A stretch of DNA of 64,000 bases from Parastagonospora avenae f. sp. tritici 18332-5 (taxonomy: Eukaryota; Ascomycota; Dothideomycetes; Pleosporales; Phaeosphaeriaceae): positions 186,001-250,000 of the forward strand of contig JAFJTR010000010.1 in NCBI GenBank assembly GCA_022559985.1. Reading direction: 5' to 3'. Made by a program: the position numbers and the translations under genes. Positions 1 through 11,646 of the stretch are shown piece after piece; the stretch's first letter is position 1; every line of letters begins with the position of its first letter. The notes below the pieces were generated by a model. It made no database searches and was not told the DNA's origin. It worked only from the letters and a program-made list of their open reading frames with translations.

Positions 1-374
1 TATTGGGTGGCGAGAAACACAACATCGTTGCTGCGTCTGCCAAAGCACTGTGCGAAGTGCGCATGGTGTCTGATTTACCTGACGCCAAAGCTAAGATCGC
101 GGGGATAGTCTCGAAGCACGAAGATGTCGACCTAAACTTTGTCTTTGAATATCCTGAAGCTCTCCTAACCTGGGATATTGAGGGCTTCGAGGCTGCTCCA
201 GTCGCATTTGGAACAGATGTCCCGAGACTCAAGGCTCAGTATTGTAAAAATAGGGTGTTGTATGGACCGGGATCTATCTTGGTCGCTCATGGACCGGACG
301 AGCTTATCAGTGCTACAGAGTTGATTGACAGTATTGCGGGGTACAAGAAGTTGGTGCTTCATTTTCTTGCATGA
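1..374 (+). CDS. M20-family peptidase/deacylase, C-terminal end (partial)
   Basis: About 123 codons are visible and the 5' part lies outside the window. The stop is at 372-374. The tail YGPGSILVAHGPDE followed by a final helix ending near GYKKLVLHFL is typical of the C-terminus of ArgE/DapE/acetylornithine-deacetylase-like M20 metallopeptidases, where a conserved Gly-Pro-Gly and His help form the active site. The family removes acyl or aminoacyl groups from small amide substrates with one or two zinc ions. The metal-binding core is not in the window, so the substrate class cannot be judged. The family call is from the tail only. Confidence 0.7.
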   Translation, partial: LGGEKHNIVAASAKALCEVRMVSDLPDAKAKIAGIVSKHEDVDLNFVFEYPEALLTWDIEGFEAAPVAFGTDVPRLKAQYCKNRVLYGPGSILVAHGPDELISATELIDSIAGYKKLVLHFLA

Positions 375-641
375 GGAGCGGGCTCGTACTGAGCTGTATG
401 TTGACATTTGCAAAGCCGTGGATATCATGTCTAGCTTTTGTAAGAACTTCTGTGAATTTCCCGGTGGCATTAGCAGTTCAGGTCTTATAGGGCGTGGACG
501 ACATGAATCAAGCCATTTCCGGTTAGCGCGCCTGACTCAGCCGACTTCGGCGTGAACTTCGTCATCCAGAACAACTGAAAGAAAGTCCATGATCTTTCAT
601 CACAACTCAGACCGAACCGATGCACGCATACAGTTGTCAAC

Positions 642-3322
642 ATGGAAAAGACGATTCACCAAACGTCAGAGAACGCGGATGATCTCTTCTCGTTCATGTT
701 CGCTAGCGATCCAATAGCCACGGACACAGTCTTCCAGGATGGTGGATTAAGCGAGCTATCAGCAGCATTGACAGCTGCGCATGCGACTTCGTTCCAAACT
801 GATAGCCCGTGGATGTCAGGAGTAACACCGGATGGGATCTCAAATAACTCCACTGCATTTTCGTCACCGTTGACTCCAGGTACACCGATCACACGTCCAA
901 AGCTGGGAAGCAGATTCTCCCGAGAAGTCATTCGGACACTAAAGACTTGGCTCGCTGCTCACCAGCAGCATCCATATCCACGAGATGACGACATGGAGCT
1001 GTTACAGTTGCGTACTGGGCTGAACCAGGCACAACTCACCAATTGGTTTGCAAATGCTCGCCGTCGCGGGAAAGTGCAGGGTTCTCGCCCTGTTACACCA
1101 CGAGCACCCGATAGCTCGACGAATGCTGTTGATATAATTCAAAGGCCAGGGACTCCTGCAATCCGGCAGGATTCTCGTGCAAAGGACCCGCTGCAGCGGT
1201 GGGTGGACAGTCCGCCTGAACATGAACCGGCGGACGTAGGAGACATTGCTCGTGCCATGGCGTCCAGTTCGCGGGGCGAACCAGGTAAACTTTCTTCCAC
1301 AATGATCATCAATGTTTGCATATATCCAGTGTATACTCACATGCACAGGCGTAAACGGCGTCCAAGGATATGATTATGCCGACAAAGACCAGTGGCGTTC
1401 TCCCTATGTATCGTCTGCAAGTAGTGCTGGCACTTCACAATCGAGCGAAATTTCAACACATCGGTCCTCGGGATCGCAAAGCTCTCTCAAGGCTCGCCGG
1501 ACTGCGCGGCGAAAGCGGACTTCCCGGAGGAGACCTCTAGAAACTGGCCTTGTTGCTAATCCCAGCATGCCATACCAGTGTACGTTCTGCACTGACACAT
1601 TCAAGGTAAGACGCTTGGGTGTGATTGAGTACATGGGATACTACTGACCTTGTGTGTTCACAACTATAGACAAAGTACGACTGGCAGCGTCACGAAAAGT
1701 CTCTACATTTACCACTTGAAAAGTGGGTATGCGCCCTCCACGGACCTCGTGCTCTAATGTCACAATCTACAGAGATGTGTTGTGTTTTCTGTGGTGAACC
1801 TGACCCTGCGGATACTCATATTGAGGCACACCACTTCTCCTTGTGCCAAGATCGGACTCTAGAAGAACGAACGTTCCATCGCAAAGATCACCTCGTACAG
1901 CACCTGCGCCTTGTACATCAGGCAAAATTTGAGGCTTGGTCAATGAAAGATTGGATGGTGCCGATGCCCGACATAAAATCGCGATGCGGTTTCTGTGGCG
2001 CCGAGATGACCAAATGGGAAGAGCGAACCGATCATCTAGCGGAGCACTTCAGGAACGGTTCAACGATGGAAGAGTGGAAGGGCGATTGGGGCTTCGAGGA
2101 AAGCACGCGACGACTCGTTGAGAGTGCTGTTCCGCCATGTCAGTCCTCCAATGATATTGACGCTAAGTTTGACACTGATGGCAACACAGACTTCATTCAC
2201 TATGAGCGTAATACACTTGTTCCGATGCGGGCTACTGATACACCCTGGGGCTCGCCGCCCAACGGCTATGAACTCGTCAAAATTGAGATCGAATTCTTCA
2301 TCCAGAACTACATTGACATTCATAGCAGACTACCATCAAACGACGACATACAAGTCGAGGCATGTCGCATTGTCTTCGCCGCAGAATCAGCACCTGGTGC
2401 AAGCTCGCCTGTTACTTCTGCCTTATCTCGAGAATCATGGTTACGCGATCTGATTATGGCATCGCAGGAGCTCACCAGGCGAGCCAGATTTGGTCCCCTT
2501 CGAACGTCAAGCGAAAGCAGGCATTCACCGATGAAGATAAACGGGAAAGAACATTTGTTTGAAGACTGCCCTTTCGAAGCACGACTCCGGGCTTTTGTCG
2601 CAGACCACCAGGTCTCAGGCATGTCGATCGTCGACGATCAACTGCAAACGCAGATGTGCACCATCGTGCGAGAAATGGAGAGGGTCTCGAACACACCGTC
2701 GGATATGTATGCCAATTGGATCATGAAGTGCATTTGCTCTAGTACTTGGTGGCTTCAAGGCTTCAAACAGCGAGCGGGTATGGTGTCTGCGACAGACCCT
2801 TCTGTTGTCATACCTGACGTGAACTTGCAACGAGCGCATATCGACTGGGTGCAGAGCACTTTTCAGTCGCTCTCATACTTCGACGCGGCCCAGAACGTTG
2901 CACAAGCACAGCACAACTCGCTCCCACTTGTTTCACCCGAGCTATTGTCCCCGAGAGAGCTGAACACCAACACGACTCAGACTGCCTCCAGCGAGGCGCA
3001 GATTATACCACTGACTCAGACTACAATGTTCGATATGCGGGGAAAGCAGCAGGGCTTTTTGCCACCAGAGGACACCAACTATTTCCGTATCTTCGAGAGC
3101 GATATGAGGCGATGGGTCGCTGCAACTATGTCGCCAAAGAACCCGAACTGTCATGTGCCATCTGACCAAGAGATCCAACATCAAGCTCGATGGATCATGT
3201 ATGATGGGGACGATCCTTGGAATCAAACCCCAGCAGACTACTCAGAATGGCTGTGGAGATTTAAAGAAGCAATGGGTATCTCGCACGATGAACATGCGGG
3301 CATGCCAACAGGATCCACTTAA
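642..3322 (+). CDS. Homeobox (TALE/KN) and C2H2 zinc-finger transcription factor
   Basis: Three exons: 642-1284, 1349-1605 and 1670-3322. Both introns are 64 nt with GTAAAC/GTAAGA donors and CAG/TAG acceptors, and the joined frame gives 850 residues. A TALE-type homeodomain lies at about residues 90-145, with the three-residue loop extension near HPYPRDDD and recognition helix WFANARRR at about 135-142. A C2H2 finger (CTFC ... HEKSLH) at about 291-312 is split by intron 2. More Cys/His pairs follow (CCVFCGEP, CGFCGAEM), so several zinc-binding modules are likely. The C-terminal 400 residues are not recognised. Expected to bind DNA in the nucleus. Fungal proteins combining KN homeobox and C2H2 fingers are known; targets cannot be read from sequence. 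It converges with the nitrilase gene 211 bp away. Confidence 0.85.
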
Positions 3323-3533
3323 GACGGGCATCGGAAGACAAAAAAGCAAATTACGTTGGGATCGTCGATATTCTACATGGCAGTTCATCTCTCCCGATGC
3401 TACTCAATTGCAAGTCCGCCAAGTCATGATGCTCGCGCTGTCGCGTGTGGAGCAGATATCGATTCGTATCCATCACCTCCTTGGCCAGCGTCGATCAAAG
3501 CCCCGGATGATCTTCGGATGTGACCAGCCGCCG

Positions 3534-4647
3534 CTACTCTTGCAATTGCTCCACCGTCTCTTCTTTCGCTTTAACTTCGGGCCGAGCCTTGAAACGGTCA
3601 ACTTTTTCATCGGCCCAGTGGGGTCTCTTGTCGAACGCAAACTGCAGGATTTCCGGGCGCTGGTAATGTCCAGCTGCATCAATCCACACCTTGACAGCAC
3701 CAAGCTGAGAGAAATCTATCTCGCCCTGCACGAGCTTTTCCTCAGCACCGGTGTGTGGGCCCGCAATGAACGCGCAGAATGGATGCAGAATTGATGACCA
3801 GCCTCCTCCGAGTTTGACGAGATCTTGCTTTCCGAGATTCTGTTCCATCCAGTCTAGACATCCTTGGTCGACGTAGTTAGAGGCCGTGATGACGAAGACC
3901 TGAGCAGTGAGTGCGTGCGCCTTCATGAGCGCTTCGATCTGCGCATCCGCAACCGCCTCGAAGCCAGCCATGGTGGAGAGCGCGGGCCACGCTCCAGCAT
4001 GAATGTGTTGATTCTGAGTAATGAGCGCTTGGCGGGCTCCATTCATTGTGTGCTCCCAGCACGCTAACCCGCCGAGGTTGTAGCCCAGCGACAAGGGCCA
4101 GTTGCGCAACGAGCTACCATTGCCCTGAGCCCAGATATAACGCTCGACATAAGTTGGCTGCAGCTTGCGATGCACACCAAGAATACTACCATCGCTGTCG
4201 ATGATGACCTGCGAATTGAACAATGTGTGTCCGTTTGCAATGCGCTCTGAAATTCCCAGGTTGATGGCAACGCCTGTGCGACGACATGCATCTTGGATGG
4301 CACTGACGTCCTCGCCATTGGATTCCACGACAACGCTCTCTTCGGCATATTGTGCGAGTGCCCCAACTTGTTTCAGAGGTGGGTAACATTCGGCCCAGTA
4401 CTGAGGAGGGGGGAATCAGCAATTATGATCGGCGCGTTTTCGTAAGTGTCAGCCCGCATTTGACTGTGGGAACACGTACTGGGTATCCGGGTATAAACGT
4501 CTCTGGAAATACAAGAAGCTTGACATCGTTTGTGGCAGCTTGCTCGATGAGCTGGACCGTTTTCTTGATCGTGGCGGCCTTGTTCATGAACTCAGGCGCA
4601 GCATGGGCTGCAGCCACTTTAAATTTGGTCTCTTTCGGTGGTGCCAT
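3534..4647 (-). CDS. Nitrilase / carbon-nitrogen hydrolase
   Basis: Two exons on the minus strand (4647-4480 and 4400-3534) separated by a 79-nt intron (GTACGT...CTCAG), giving 344 residues, the usual nitrilase length. The Glu-Lys-Cys catalytic set is present: Glu49 in FPETFIPGYP, Lys135 in HRKLQPT, Cys170 in ACWEH. The exon junction rebuilds PGYPYWAECYPP, a segment typical of nitrilases. The enzyme should hydrolyse organic nitriles to acids and ammonia in the cytosol; cyanide hydratases share the fold, but are usually longer. The first ATG gives a normal N-terminus without a signal peptide. The substrate is not predictable. Confidence 0.92.
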
Positions 4648-5454
4648 TGTGAGATGCTTCTAAATTGAGTTGTACAATTGTCTGAAAGAGACGAGAAACT
4701 GAGTAAGAGTAACCAGAGTGTCGGGTGGGAAGGAGCTGGTAGAAAACGAGGGGTCAGTTTATGCAGTGGCTGGTCCTGCATGCCCAAACTAAACATTAGT
4801 TGGTCTTAGCATGCCCGTTCACACCCGCGAGTCGCGCCCACGCATTTTTCGGCAGATTACCCGCCGCTGGGAGCGAGCCGTCCCCTTAGGGTCTTGACCG
4901 TTGCCAGGATGACCGTTGGGCGGGTCAAGCAATGGGCAAGCAGTGGGCGAGCGCGTGGAAGTTGGTCGATTCGAGGCTGCACACGAAAAAGCATCAAGGG
5001 GTGCGTTGTGCAACACACAGCACAGAATACCCGATGCCCTGTCCATTACACAAATTGTCATCGAGTCCGTGAGGCGGCCTCTCATGCGACAAAGATTAAC
5101 CGCAGAACGACCTAGCGTCGGTTGCTCACCCATGCCTACCCAGTTCGTCACATCAATGTCGGCGTATTCTCGTAAACGGATGCCACAAGCGGCATGATGT
5201 CCTGTACGGTTCACCTAACGTAGCAATGATGCGTTCGGATGCTACTCATATTGCTTCCGCACATGCTTGCTGTTAATCCTTTGATACATCAGACAGCTCG
5301 ATCGCTGAGATATAGAACTATGGGGCTTTATTTGCTTCTCGTTGTGCGACTACAGTACATCTACTCTGTGCAATCTCCACAGCCAGAGTCGCATCTCGAA
5401 TCCGTTTCCTGATGCCCTCGAACTTTTGTGTTTACCTATCTTGCATTTGGCGTT
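4648..5454. other. Intergenic region between divergent genes
   Basis: About 0.8 kb separates the nitrilase start (minus) from the membrane-protein start (plus), so both promoters must lie here. Open frames in it have no coding character. No repeat or RNA gene was recognised. Confidence 0.6.
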
Positions 5455-6863
5455 ATGTCTTTCAATTTCACAGATGTGCCTCCGGGCATTGATTTGAGCG
5501 AGTCTCGAACTGCAAGCAACAATGCCATTGGTATCGTGCTGTTTGCCCTGTCGTTCGTCTTCGTTGGATTACGGCTTTATGTTCGTCTACACATGAAACG
5601 TGAACCATTGGGGGTAGACGACTATTTGATGTTCTTGGGACTGGCGCTCAATGCAGGAAATTTGGCGTGTTGTATTGCTGGAGGCTTCTTCGGCCTTGGA
5701 AAGCACATCTGGTCGTTGGACCCATATCAGATGCGGCAAATCACGATTGTAAGTCTACTGCACTAGCTAGATGATAGCACTAACTCGGACAGATCACGTT
5801 TGCATACGTCTTCATATACGCTTGGAGTGTATGCATCATCAAGTTTTCAATCCTGGCGCTATATCGAAGAATCTTTGGCATCTCATGGCTCGGATACTTC
5901 TGTGTGGCCCTAACGACTGGCTATCTCATCACGAACCATGTCGTGCTTCCCCTCTATACTTCGCCGGTATCATATTACTGGAACCAATGGAATGTCGGAT
6001 CGAAAGGTGTTATACAGGTCGATGAAGCAAAGGTTAGCACTGTCTACCCGCGATATTGAATGCAAGCTGACAGTCAAGTAGTTCTACCTGGGTGTTGGTA
6101 TCATCAACCTATTCGGCGACATTTGCATCTTGTCAGTCCCAGTCTCAAGCGTGGTGAAGCTCCAGATGGAACGCAGTCAGAAGATTGCCATTAGCTTCGT
6201 GTTCCTGCTTGGCAGCTTGTAGGTTTCTTCACAACAAACCACAGCCAAGGCTCTTACTAATGACGTTTGTACAGTGTATGCTTTGCATCCCTCTACCGCA
6301 TCATCACTATCACCCGCCTCGTACAAACAAGCGATATCAGCTGGGCCAAAAGCGACGTTTTCATCTGGAGTTCTGTCGAGCCGTCCATCGGCATCATTAG
6401 CGGCTGCCTTCCAACCCTCCGGCCTCTACTCATCAAGATACTCGATCCATGGCGCAAACTCATTCCCTCCGTTAATAAAGCCTCCTCCGATGGCTCCAGT
6501 AAATCTTCGCGCCCTTTCCCCTTGAATACTATCGAGACTATTTCCAAGAAGCGCACGCGCAAGATCAACAAGAAGAATGAACTAGACAGCTTACAGTTCA
6601 CACAACTGGAAGACGAAGTCGAAGTCAAAGCAAACGGAACCGTGGTCCTGGAGTCTGTGAAGGCGACAGGCAAAAGGGATTGCGACAATTCAGGCAACTG
6701 GAGACCAGATGATGACGAGATGTGTTTGACTACAACCACGGTGCACCGGAGTGAGAGTGAGGCTGGTTTGACTAAAGGAGACAACAGGTCTATGGACAGT
6801 CTAGAGAGGGATGGGATTACGATGACGAAGAAGTTCGAGTGGGATGAGGAGAGGCATCGTTGA
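5455..6863 (+). CDS. Fungal rhodopsin-domain integral membrane protein (PTH11-like)
   Basis: Four exons: 5455-5748, 5793-6032, 6082-6218 and 6275-6863. Introns are 44, 49 and 56 nt, and the protein has 419 residues. The ATG at 5455 (MSFNFTD) was chosen; an upstream GTG in frame is not a likely start. Seven hydrophobic segments fill the first 290 residues, with family landmarks such as the basic segment RLYVRLHMKREPLGVDDY, the GFFGLGKHIW loop and KFSILALYRRIF. The remaining 130 residues are a charged cytoplasmic tail. This family is very large in Pezizomycotina and includes PTH11-like receptors and orphan proteins in metabolite clusters. Ligand unknown. No CFEM cysteine domain is present. Confidence 0.88.
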
Positions 6864-7715
6864 GCCTTTTTTGATTGTTACTGTCGTCAAAGGATCGCGT
6901 TGTGAGAATGTATCATATGGCCCTATTAGAAGAGACCAAAGCTACCTCTGAAATGCACTCCCTACTGCAGATGCGCGCCCTTATCGACAGTCCTAAATAC
7001 GAATGCTTCCAATTGTGAATTGCGATACCAATGATGACTGTGCGAGGCTATCAGGTGAATATGTTACCATCTGTATTAGAGGACTGAACTGTGCTCACTT
7101 CACTGCGGATGGCTTTTGACATGGACGTCTGGGTTGGTGGTGGTGTCGGTGTCAGTTATCTACTGGAGTGGAAGCTATGGGTGCCTCGGTAGGTTAGAGA
7201 GCCGCCAACTTGAGTTGCCGTTGGCGATTTGGCGGCAGCGCCCAAACCGCCTACTTCCTCTTCCTTATTCATCTAAACTCACCGCAATAGCATCTTATCG
7301 CCTGGCCACCTTGTAGTTTTAGGTGCGCAATCATGGTGTATGATTTGCTTCATTCTTTAGTGCCGTGAGGACAGTTCCGGCCATTGCTGCAAGTTTTTGC
7401 ACACATCGGCTGGATTTAAGTCCGCAAAATTGCACATCGACAGATTGCTCCGTTTGAACACGGGTACGCTCCAAAGAAAGGGCCAAAACGTGATTCAAGT
7501 CCGAATGGCGTCCTCAAGAGCGCCTACAGAGTCGGCGAGATTTTCGTCCGCCTCTCAGATATAACACATGCGGCAGCACAGTCCTTAGAAAGTGCATCTT
7601 CTAGGAGCACCACCCAGCTCCTTCCTCTACCTCCTTCAAAATCCATTTTGTCCTAAGACCTGACGAAGAGACTTGTCGCCCCTAATCTTGATACATTGTG
7701 CGAAAACGTGACGAA
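6864..7715. other. Intergenic region
   Basis: About 0.85 kb between two plus-strand genes. It should hold the 3' end of the membrane-protein gene and the promoter of the SDR gene. I see no convincing coding frame or repeat. Confidence 0.6.
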
Positions 7716-8727
7716 ATGAGCCAATCAAGCAAGGGTACCAGCAGCTTTGTACCTGCCACAGATATACCGTCCCTGGATGGCAAGATCATCTTCATTTCCG
7801 GAGGTACGTGTCAATCTCCCGCGATAAGATTATGAATTCACATAGTATGCAGGTACCGCCGGTCTTGGGTCGCAGTCTATCAAAGCTCTAGCTGCACATA
7901 ACGCTGCTCACATATACTTCACGGGGCGCAATGTTTCCGCCGCAAACAATCTTATCAGCAACATCAATGCACAACATCCGCATGTTGGAATAACTTTCAT
8001 ACCCATGGATCTATCATCACTACGCTCAGTTAAGGAAGCCATCGCAAAGAGCTTCAAGCACGATCGCCTGAATATCCTCATGAACAATGCTGGCATAATG
8101 GCGAAACCACCGGGTCTCAGTGTTGACGGCTACGAGATCCAATTCGCAACCAATCACTTGGGCCATGCAATGCTCACGAAACAATTGTTGCCATTTCTTC
8201 TCAAAGCTTCCGAGGCTCCGGACTCTGACGTGCGAATCGTCTGCAACACCAGCGACGGGTACGAGATATCCCGCATGATCAAGGGCGGGATATCGTTCAC
8301 GGAACTCGAGAGTGGTAGCACAATGAACAGAACGCTGCTCGGTCAATGGCAACGTTACGGTCAATCCAAACTTGCCAATATACTGTTCGCAGCGGAACTC
8401 GCACGGCGCCATCCTGAGATCAAGAGTGTTGTGATTCACCCGGGTGTTGTGGAGACGTCATTGCTGACCGATTTGGGCGGTTTTGACAAGTACTTTACCC
8501 TCTGGACGTGTAAAATTCAAGGCATACCGATCATGAAACCACATGAAGGTGCATACAACCAGTTGTGGTGTGCTGCCGGCGCTAAAAAAGAAGAGCTGAG
8601 GAATGGTGGCTTCTACAGACCGGTTGGACGCGATGATACTGACACGTTGAAAGGGGAAGGGTCGAATGCTGAGCTGGCAGCGAAACTGTGGGACTGGACG
8701 AACGGTATTCTGGCAAAGTTCGAGTGA
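7716..8727 (+). CDS. Short-chain dehydrogenase/reductase
   Basis: Two exons, 7716-7803 and 7853-8727, with a 49-nt intron inside the cofactor loop; 320 residues. The nucleotide-binding motif SGGTAGLG spans the splice junction at about residues 28-35. NNAG lies near 106 and the active-site YGQSK near 197. The overall pattern, with an ATNHLGHAML segment and a HPGVVETSL segment after the active site, matches the retinol-dehydrogenase/WW-oxidoreductase-like branch of classical SDRs. It should oxidise or reduce an alcohol/carbonyl with NAD(P)(H) in the cytosol. The substrate is unknown. It is not next to the oxidative cluster at 34-49 kb. Confidence 0.9.
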
Positions 8728-8917
8728 CCGTGGCAAGTTCTTAGATGTCTAGAGTGCAAAAGCTTAGGTTGTTTGCTAGACTGATCTTACACCAGACAGA
8801 GTGCTCGACGGTATGAAGAGGATGGCAAGCATGGGATCAGGTACCAAGACAATGGCAGTTTGGTGACATTCACTCACAATGCCTAACACAAAGTGAAAAC
8901 GATGTCGAGGGTGATTT

Positions 8918-9097
8918 TGTCGCGGTTCTAGAGTATTTCTTTTTCCTTGTACTACGTAGCACAGTTTCATGTCTCCACTGCTGTACTACGCAGTGCCCGC
9001 CACCTCTGATTTACTACATATACTGTTCATAGCTACATACAATAACATCTCAGTTCAATCCTCAATTCCCTGCGCACTGCTTGCACTCACTGCGACA
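8918..9097 (+). mobile_element. Solo LTR, family B, copy B1
   Basis: A 180-bp element beginning TGTCGCGGTTC and ending CACTGCGACA, so the ends are inverted TG...CA termini. It is flanked by a perfect 5-bp direct repeat GATTT at 8913-8917 and 9098-9102. It is nearly identical to 49153-49332, and diverged opposite-orientation copies are at 12933-13117 and 56674-56862. Size, ends and 5-bp duplication fit a solo LTR of a Ty1/copia- or Ty3-type retrotransposon. No internal region is present. Confidence 0.88.
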
Positions 9098-9258
9098 GAT
9101 TTACACACGCTCGTGTCGCCTTACAGGGGTACCAGCTCGATGTCCGAGTCTTTCATCACTCCATTCCTTAGCACATGAACCGTTCATCTACATAAGTAAA
9201 CTTTCCCCTACCATTACTTCCATTTCCCACCCTCCCTTGCAGATCGACATCAACCACA

Positions 9259-10297
9259 ATGTCTACCAACGGGATATTATTAGAAATGTTCTACCAGGAA
9301 ATCAGAATGACTCGCAAATGCGTGGTGAGTTCCCCTCCAGGCGATGAACAAACATCAGACAAGCGAACACGGAGGAATAGCAACGACGTCGAGCGATCAT
9401 CCGATCCCGAGTCGACTCCTTCGCGTGACCGCCCTCTTCTACGAGATGGCGATGAAAACATCTTGGCAATTCCAACTTAGGGTTCAGAGTCGCCACTTGA
9501 ACCCTCTCAGCAGCTCTCTGAGAACAATCACCTCGATGGAGGCAAAGAAGACGACGAAGATGTTCTCATCTTTGACATCATCCGATACAACGAAGATAGC
9601 GACCATGACATCCAATGAAGAGAGTGAAGATGGTGAAGATAGAGCAACCCTATCATTCGAACGGATCCACGAGGCCATCGATTACACCCGCTCGCAAATC
9701 TCTCAAGGTCTGCCCCTAATACAGACCACCCGCTTCGGAATCCGGCTCAAGACTGGCACCTACAAGCCATCAGACGCAGAAGTCTATATTTTTGAACTCC
9801 TTGACGACAGTCCAGCCACGATTACATTCACACACCCAGACTATATTGTGTACGAGCTCGGCATTCCCCCTCCAGACCTAGTGGTTGCAGCTGTAGGTGT
9901 TGTCACACGGCACACTCCGCAATGGTGGGTCGGTAAGTCTGCCGCACATATTCGAGCTGGGCCATGGGCAGATGCGGTGGACTTATGCAAGGCGGAGGCC
10001 AAGGCGAAAGAAATGGAGACGAAGAGGGGAAAACAGAAGCCCGGATATAAGACGTTGAGGCAAGAGGAGAATGAGTCGAAGTTGGAGGAAGGGCTGAGGC
10101 GGCAGAATGCTGGGTTGGCGATGTGTTCGAATGAGGAAGAAGATGATGAAGGGACGGGCTCTGAGAGTGAGGAGAATGAGTCGAGTGATGAGGAAGACGG
10201 GGATGAGGAGACAGGAGGCGATGAGTCTGATAGCTCGGACCACAACGATCCTAAGCCTCGAAAACGATTCAGGCTCTGTGGTCACTCTGTGATCTGA
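9259..10297 (+). pseudogene. Unknown acidic-tailed protein gene, apparently frameshifted
   Basis: The 5' part reads well from ATG 9259 in frame 1 (hydrophilic, ending ...DENILAIPT) and meets TAG near 9478. Past that stop frame 1 still looks coding (GKEDDEDVLIFDIIRYNEDS) up to about 9615. From about 9605 the coding frame is frame 2 and runs to the stop at 10297, ending in a long acidic stretch and a basic KPRKRFR tail that may be a nuclear signal. A minimal intact product would start at ATG 9605 (230 residues) or 9536 (253 residues). No intron that joins the frames was found. The domain is not recognised. Either the gene is decaying or the 5' part is an exon I could not place. Confidence 0.4.
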
Positions 10298-10660
10298 CTA
10301 GAAGATAATCGTTACGAGTGGCTGGTTGATGCGGAAGATTAGAGGAAATTGCAATTGTAGCGCCGCATCATACAAAGATGGGTAGGAAATTATTAGTAGT
10401 AAAGGAAGGTGAAGGTATGAGGTAGAATACTGTTCGCGGAGATACGTAGATATGCCTCACCTTTCCTCCTGTCCATACCTAATTAGTTTCTCTACATGAC
10501 CCTGCAACTCTGTCGATTCTTTCTCATCTGTCACAATACCTCTCTATACTGTCGTAAGTAATCACCCCCGCTGCTGAACAGCATAACGCGAATTGTTCTG
10601 TTCCCAGTAGCGACTCTACATTCGTCTACGCCATGGCTAAGCCTTGAGGAAGACACGAGC
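10298..10660. other. Intergenic region
   Basis: No coding frame, repeat or RNA gene was recognised in these 360 bases. Confidence 0.5.
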
Positions 10661-11230
10661 CCGCACCAAAATTGTCAAGTCGCGCAAATGCTGCTGCTAG
10701 GGCTATTCGAGCAAAGACAGAGAGGGCAAGACACAAAAAGAAAGTGATGCGAGACGCCCGGGCCCTAGCAGAGCACCAGCAACGTGAGTTCCTCTGGGAG
10801 AAAGTACAGCGCCGTTGGCGCCTCAAATGAATCTCTCAACATACGGGACGACAGTGCATAAGTGTGTCACAGGGCCTTCCAACTGGGCTCCAAGGCGGTC
10901 CGCGATCAACATCAGCTTCCGAGCTACAGTCTGTAGTGGCAACCTATCTCCAACCTCGCTCTCTCTGACCATCGTCGTTTGCACCGGTCCAAAAAGTAGT
11001 GCCAAACTTCCTCTGTGACCAATGTGGATTCATTCGACATAAAGAAGATATTCCATTTAGCGGGCAACAGTGTCTCTACTGCGTTCTCTCTACGCCACTA
11101 CCACACTAGCGCTTCGTCTGCGTTAAGGGGAATCACGTAGTATGTGGCCAAGCCTTCACCAGCGAACGCATTTGACATACCCCCTGCATTGATTGTGGGC
11201 TAGGGATACTATCATACCTATATCTCGTTA
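10661..11230 (+). pseudogene. Decayed gene with paired CxxC motifs
   Basis: A basic, helix-like frame (RAKTERARHKKKVMRDAR ... WEKVQRRWRLK, stop near 10830) is followed about 180 bases later by a cysteine-rich frame containing CDQCGFIRHKED, QQCLYC, FVCVKGNHVVCG and CIDCGLG. That frame is broken by TAG near 11107 and TGA near 11177. The spacing of the CxxC pairs suggests a zinc-ribbon-like domain. No start codon or continuous frame joins the parts. This looks like a degenerate gene rather than a functional one; the family is not recognised. Confidence 0.3.
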
Positions 11231-11646
11231 TCAGAAACAATATCTAATCAGAACTGATTGCAAACATGGGAAGAGACGGCGCCATTACGCTATGATACAC
11301 GAACACCAGCTTCCGCCTGCGCCTCAATTTTGATCGACGTGTATGTTTGTTGATTCGATTGCTGAGTGAGCGTTGGGCGCGTCGGAGATGACGTCGAGAT
11401 CACAATTGATAGTGTTAGAGTGTTGCAACGGCCCACTATAAGCGGCGAGCGTTGTATGTCGGTGTAGCTTGGCGTTTGTTGAGGAGAAGTATCCGACCTT
11501 GATTTGCTGGTGATCCTGCAAGACACCTGGTATGTGTCGATCGCGTCATTTCCTAGATGACAACTGAATCATCGAGAGTCATCTGCAGTTGTACTGAATG
11601 CGCCCGACGAGGATCAAATACACATATTCTCTTTGTCCTGGTCGCC
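11231..11646. other. Intergenic region
   Basis: No gene recognised. A minus-strand open frame at 11290-11526 is serine/threonine-rich and without family features. Confidence 0.5.

Noticed and set aside
5428..5454. Upstream start of the rhodopsin-like protein at 5428
   Set aside because: The codon is GTG; ATG 5455 gives the usual N-terminus.
9841..10245. Serine-rich minus-strand frame of 134 codons
   Set aside because: It mirrors the acidic plus-strand tail (GAG/GAT codons read backwards give Ser/Leu).
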